This document shows, piece by piece, positions 11,275-13,147 of a stretch of 13,147 nt of DNA. The position numbers were made by a program, and so were the translations under genes. The notes below the pieces were generated by a model. That model saw only the letters and a list, made by a program, of their open reading frames with translations. It was not told where the DNA came from and did no database searches. Position 1 is the first letter of the stretch. The number at the start of each line of letters is the position of its first letter. The DNA comes from Syntrophaceae bacterium. GTDB taxonomy: Bacteria; Desulfobacterota; Syntrophia; Syntrophales; UBA5619. The DNA is taken from NCBI GenBank assembly GCA_023249795.1, contig JAHFBU010000018.1, forward strand, positions 1 to 13,147. The letters run 5' to 3'.

Positions 11275-11351
11275 AAGGGTCTCTTTAAGAGAGAACGATC
11301 ATATGGACGGTGTAAAACGAATGAACCATTTAAAGCTTAAGGAGGGTTGAT
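11275..11351 (+). other. rpsG-tuf spacer, no fusA present
   Basis: This 77-base spacer occupies the place where fusA (EF-G) normally lies in the rpsL-rpsG-fusA-tuf order. I see no fusA remnant in it. It contains a weak 5-bp repeat (TCTCT at 11280-11284, AGAGA at 11288-11292) and, at its end, the strong tuf ribosome binding site AAGGAGGG at 11339-11346. No convincing promoter is recognised. Confidence 0.6.
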
Positions 11352-12545
11352 ATGGCTAAGAAGAAATTTGAGAGGACGAAGCCGCATCTGAATATCGGCA
11401 CGATCGGTCATGTTGATCACGGAAAGACCACATTGACGGCAGCGATCACGAAAAACTTGGCCTCGAAGGGATTCGCCGAATTCAGACCCTTTGATTCCAT
11501 CGACAATGCCCCCGAGGAGAAAGAAAGAGGGGTTACGATCAATATCTCACATGTGGAGTATCAGACGGAAACGCGTCACTACGCCCATGTTGATTGCCCG
11601 GGCCATGCTGACTATATCAAAAACATGATTTCCGGCGCCGCGCACATGGACGGTACGATCCTTGTCGTGGCGGCATCCGATGGTCCGATGCCTCAGACCC
11701 GCGAGCACATTCTTCTGGCCCGTCAGGTCCAGGTTCCCAGCGTTGTCGTTTTTCTCAACAAGGTTGACTTGGTGGATGACCCCGAACTGCTGGATCTTGT
11801 AGAGCTCGAACTGCGAGAGCTTTTGACGTCTTACGAATTTCCCGGCGAGACCACCCCAATCATCCGCGGTTCAGCGTTGAAGGCCCTTGAGTCAGACGAT
11901 CCGAAATCGCCCGATGTCCAATGCATCTGGGATCTTATGGCGGCTGTCGATTCCTTCATTCCGATGCCGGTTCGCGATACGGACAAGCCCTTTCTGATGC
12001 CGGTCGGTGATGTCTTTACGATTTCCGGTCGCGGAACGGTCGTTACGGGCCGTATTGATCGCGGTATCGTCCGGACGGGCGAAGAAGTGGAGATCATCGG
12101 TATTCGACCAACCTTCAAGACCATCTGTACCGGGGTCGAGATGTTTCGCAAGACCCTCGATGAAGGGCGGGCTGGTGATGATGTCGGGCTTCTCCTTCGG
12201 GGCACGAAGCGCGAGGACGTGGAAAGAGGACAGGTTGTTGCAAAGCCGGGCTCGATTACCCCGCATACGAAGTTCAAGGCACAGGTTTACGTCCTGACGA
12301 AAGAGGAAGGCGGACGGCATACCCCGTTCTTCAACGGCTACCGCCCCCAGTTCTATTTCCGGACGACCGACGTGACCGGCGTGGCCAATCTCCCCGAAGG
12401 GGTCGAGATGGTCATGCCCGGCGACAATGTTGAGATGGAAGTGACTCTGATTACACCGATCGCCATGGAAGAGCAGCTCCGGTTTGCCATTCGAGAAGGC
12501 GGCAGAACCGTTGGCGCCGGCGTGGTCAGTAAGATTATCGAATAG
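11352..12545 (+). CDS. tuf: Elongation factor Tu
   Basis: EF-Tu is the GTPase that carries aminoacyl-tRNA to the ribosomal A site. It is 397 residues (E. coli 394). The GTP-binding domain has GHVDHGKT at 19-26, switch I ERGVTIN with T62, DCPGH at 81-85 including the catalytic H85, NKVD at 136-139, and SAL at 174-176, all at E. coli positions. Three extra residues follow at about 180-190 (SDDPKSPDVQ). Domains 2 and 3 show GRGTVVTGR, GVEMFRKTLDEGRAG, FRTTDVTG and FAIREGGRTVGAGVV. Positions where kirromycin or pulvomycin resistance arises look wild type as far as I can align them. Some stretches (ARQVQVPSVVVFLNK, FDSIDNAPEEK) differ from the usual proteobacterial wording. ATG at 11352 follows AAGGAGGG. 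Whether a second tuf copy exists elsewhere cannot be seen. Confidence 0.98.
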   Translation: MAKKKFERTKPHLNIGTIGHVDHGKTTLTAAITKNLASKGFAEFRPFDSIDNAPEEKERGVTINISHVEYQTETRHYAHVDCPGHADYIKNMISGAAHMDGTILVVAASDGPMPQTREHILLARQVQVPSVVVFLNKVDLVDDPELLDLVELELRELLTSYEFPGETTPIIRGSALKALESDDPKSPDVQCIWDLMAAVDSFIPMPVRDTDKPFLMPVGDVFTISGRGTVVTGRIDRGIVRTGEEVEIIGIRPTFKTICTGVEMFRKTLDEGRAGDDVGLLLRGTKREDVERGQVVAKPGSITPHTKFKAQVYVLTKEEGGRHTPFFNGYRPQFYFRTTDVTGVANLPEGVEMVMPGDNVEMEVTLITPIAMEEQLRFAIREGGRTVGAGVVSKIIE

Positions 12546-12574
12546 GATCGTCATCAATTGGGTTAAGTGAAACC

Positions 12575-12883
12575 ATGAAAGATCAAAAGATAAGAATTCG
12601 TTTGAAGGCCTATGACTACAAACTGCTCGACCGTTCGGTGGATGATATCGTCGAGACGGCGAAACGGACAGGCGCCCGTGTTGCCGGCCCCATTCCTCTG
12701 CCGACTGAGATCAATAAGTACTGCGTCAATCGGTCGCCGCATGTGGACAAGAAATCGCGGGAACAGTTCGAGATCCGGACGCATAAGCGATTAATTGACA
12801 TCGTTGAACCGACGCAGGCAACGGTGGACGCCCTGATGAAACTTGATTTGTCGGCCGGTGTGGATGTAGAGATCAAGTTGTAG
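12575..12883 (+). CDS. rpsJ: Small-subunit ribosomal protein S10 (NusE)
   Basis: S10 is a 30S head protein that also acts as NusE, binding NusB and NusG in antitermination and transcription-translation coupling. It is 102 residues, the normal length. The core begins KIRIRLKAYDYKLLD, and the extended loop that inserts into the 30S head is at about 45-68 (SPHVDKKSREQFEIR, 54-68). The C-terminus ATVDALMKLDLSAGVDVEI is typical. It starts 29 bases after tuf. The ribosome binding site is weak: only AAGTGA at 12565-12570, four bases before ATG, so translation may partly depend on coupling with tuf. It is normally the first gene of the S10 operon. The short spacer leaves no room for a long L4-responsive leader like that of E. 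coli. Confidence 0.97.
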   Translation: MKDQKIRIRLKAYDYKLLDRSVDDIVETAKRTGARVAGPIPLPTEINKYCVNRSPHVDKKSREQFEIRTHKRLIDIVEPTQATVDALMKLDLSAGVDVEIKL

Positions 12884-12966
12884 AAAAGGGTGATCTGCGG
12901 AAGAGCCGTTGGGTTATGTTTCCGCCCTTCGATACATGTTTTTTCTTTTTGCAAATGAGAATGATA
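12884..12966 (+). other. rpsJ-rplC spacer with hairpin and U-rich tract
   Basis: In this 83-base spacer GCGGAA (12897-12902) pairs with TTCCGC (12920-12925) around a 17-base loop. A pyrimidine tract, TTTTTTCTTTTT, follows at 12939-12950. The tract begins 13 bases after the stem, so this is not a canonical terminator. The U-rich stretch shortly before the rplC start could act as a standby or S1-binding site, since rplC has no strong Shine-Dalgarno. Roles are inferred. Confidence 0.35.
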
Positions 12967-13147
12967 ATGACAAAAGGATTGATCGGTAAAAAACTGGGAA
13001 TGACCCAGGTCTTTTCGGATGAGGGGATATTCGTTCCCGTGACGGTGATCGAAGTGGAACCCTCTGTGGTTATTCAAAAAAAGACCCAAAAGGCAGATGG
13101 CTACAATGCGCTTCAACTGGGATATGGGCGGATTAAGCAGCGCAACG
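12967..13147 (+). CDS. rplC: Large-subunit ribosomal protein L3 (5' part, cut by window end)
   Basis: L3 is an early-assembling 50S protein whose long loop reaches toward the peptidyl transferase centre. Only the first 60 codons and one base are present. They read MTKGLIGKKLGMTQVF and continue with the expected VPVTVIEVEPSVVIQKKT and GYNALQLGYG, which is diagnostic for L3. ATG at 12967 is chosen because it gives the family N-terminus MTKGLIG. In-frame ATGs also occur at 12955 and 12961, which would add four or two residues. The SD is weak (GAGA near 12957-12960), preceded by a U-rich tract. The gene order rpsJ-rplC is that of the S10 operon, so rplD, rplW and rplB are expected beyond the window. 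Confidence 0.95.
   Translation, partial: MTKGLIGKKLGMTQVFSDEGIFVPVTVIEVEPSVVIQKKTQKADGYNALQLGYGRIKQRN

Noticed and set aside
11284..11316. Possible tuf promoter (TTTAAG ... TGTAAA)
   Set aside because: The -35-like match is poor and the spacing is about 21 bases. Cotranscription with rpsG is more likely.
12909..12937. Possible promoter before rplC (TTGGGT ... GATACA)
   Set aside because: The -10-like hexamer matches the consensus at only about three positions; chance similarity is likely.

Overview
The window is a head-to-tail block of core translation and transcription genes, all on the + strand: rplA, rplJ, rplL, rpoB, rpoC, rpsL, rpsG, tuf, rpsJ and the 5' end of rplC. It joins the 3' part of the L11 cluster (rplKAJL-rpoBC) to the start of the str and S10 clusters. 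In E. coli these lie far apart, but many other bacteria keep them together. No mobile element, CRISPR array, tRNA, rRNA or accessory gene is visible. The RNA polymerase subunits carry the large lineage-specific insertions seen in Proteobacteria and relatives. The overall look of RpoB, RpoC, S12 and S7 suggests a deltaproteobacterial (Desulfobacterota, Syntrophus- or Geobacter-like) organism. That placement is inferred from remembered family sequences, not from a search.

Layout. Positions 17-715 encode L1. The 219-base gap at 716-934 holds an L10-binding leader (about 757-810) and a possible structure masking the rplJ ribosome binding site. L10 (935-1459, TTG start) and L7/L12 (1487-1870) follow. 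A 169-base spacer with a perfect 8-bp hairpin separates rplL from rpoB (2040-6128). After 62 bases comes rpoC (6191-10357, GTG start). A 61-base spacer with two adjoining inverted repeats leads to rpsL (10419-10790), and rpsG follows 13 bases later (10804-11274). A 77-base spacer leads to tuf (11352-12545), then rpsJ (12575-12883), and an 83-base spacer precedes rplC (12967 to the window end). No gene-free stretch exceeds 300 bases, and I see no strong intrinsic terminator or convincing promoter, so the block is probably read through from promoters upstream.

The genes work together as the growth-rate-controlled core: L1, L10, L7/L12 and L3 of the large subunit, S12, S7 and S10 of the small subunit, EF-Tu delivering aminoacyl-tRNA, and the beta and beta' catalytic subunits of RNA polymerase. 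Active-site, zinc-binding and common antibiotic-target residues look intact.

I do not see a previously undescribed system. The points most worth checking are the missing fusA (EF-G) between rpsG and tuf, somewhat atypical EF-Tu sequence stretches, the L10 leader with a possible SD-masking switch, and paired inverted repeats before rpsL where the usual S7 operator spacer is absent.
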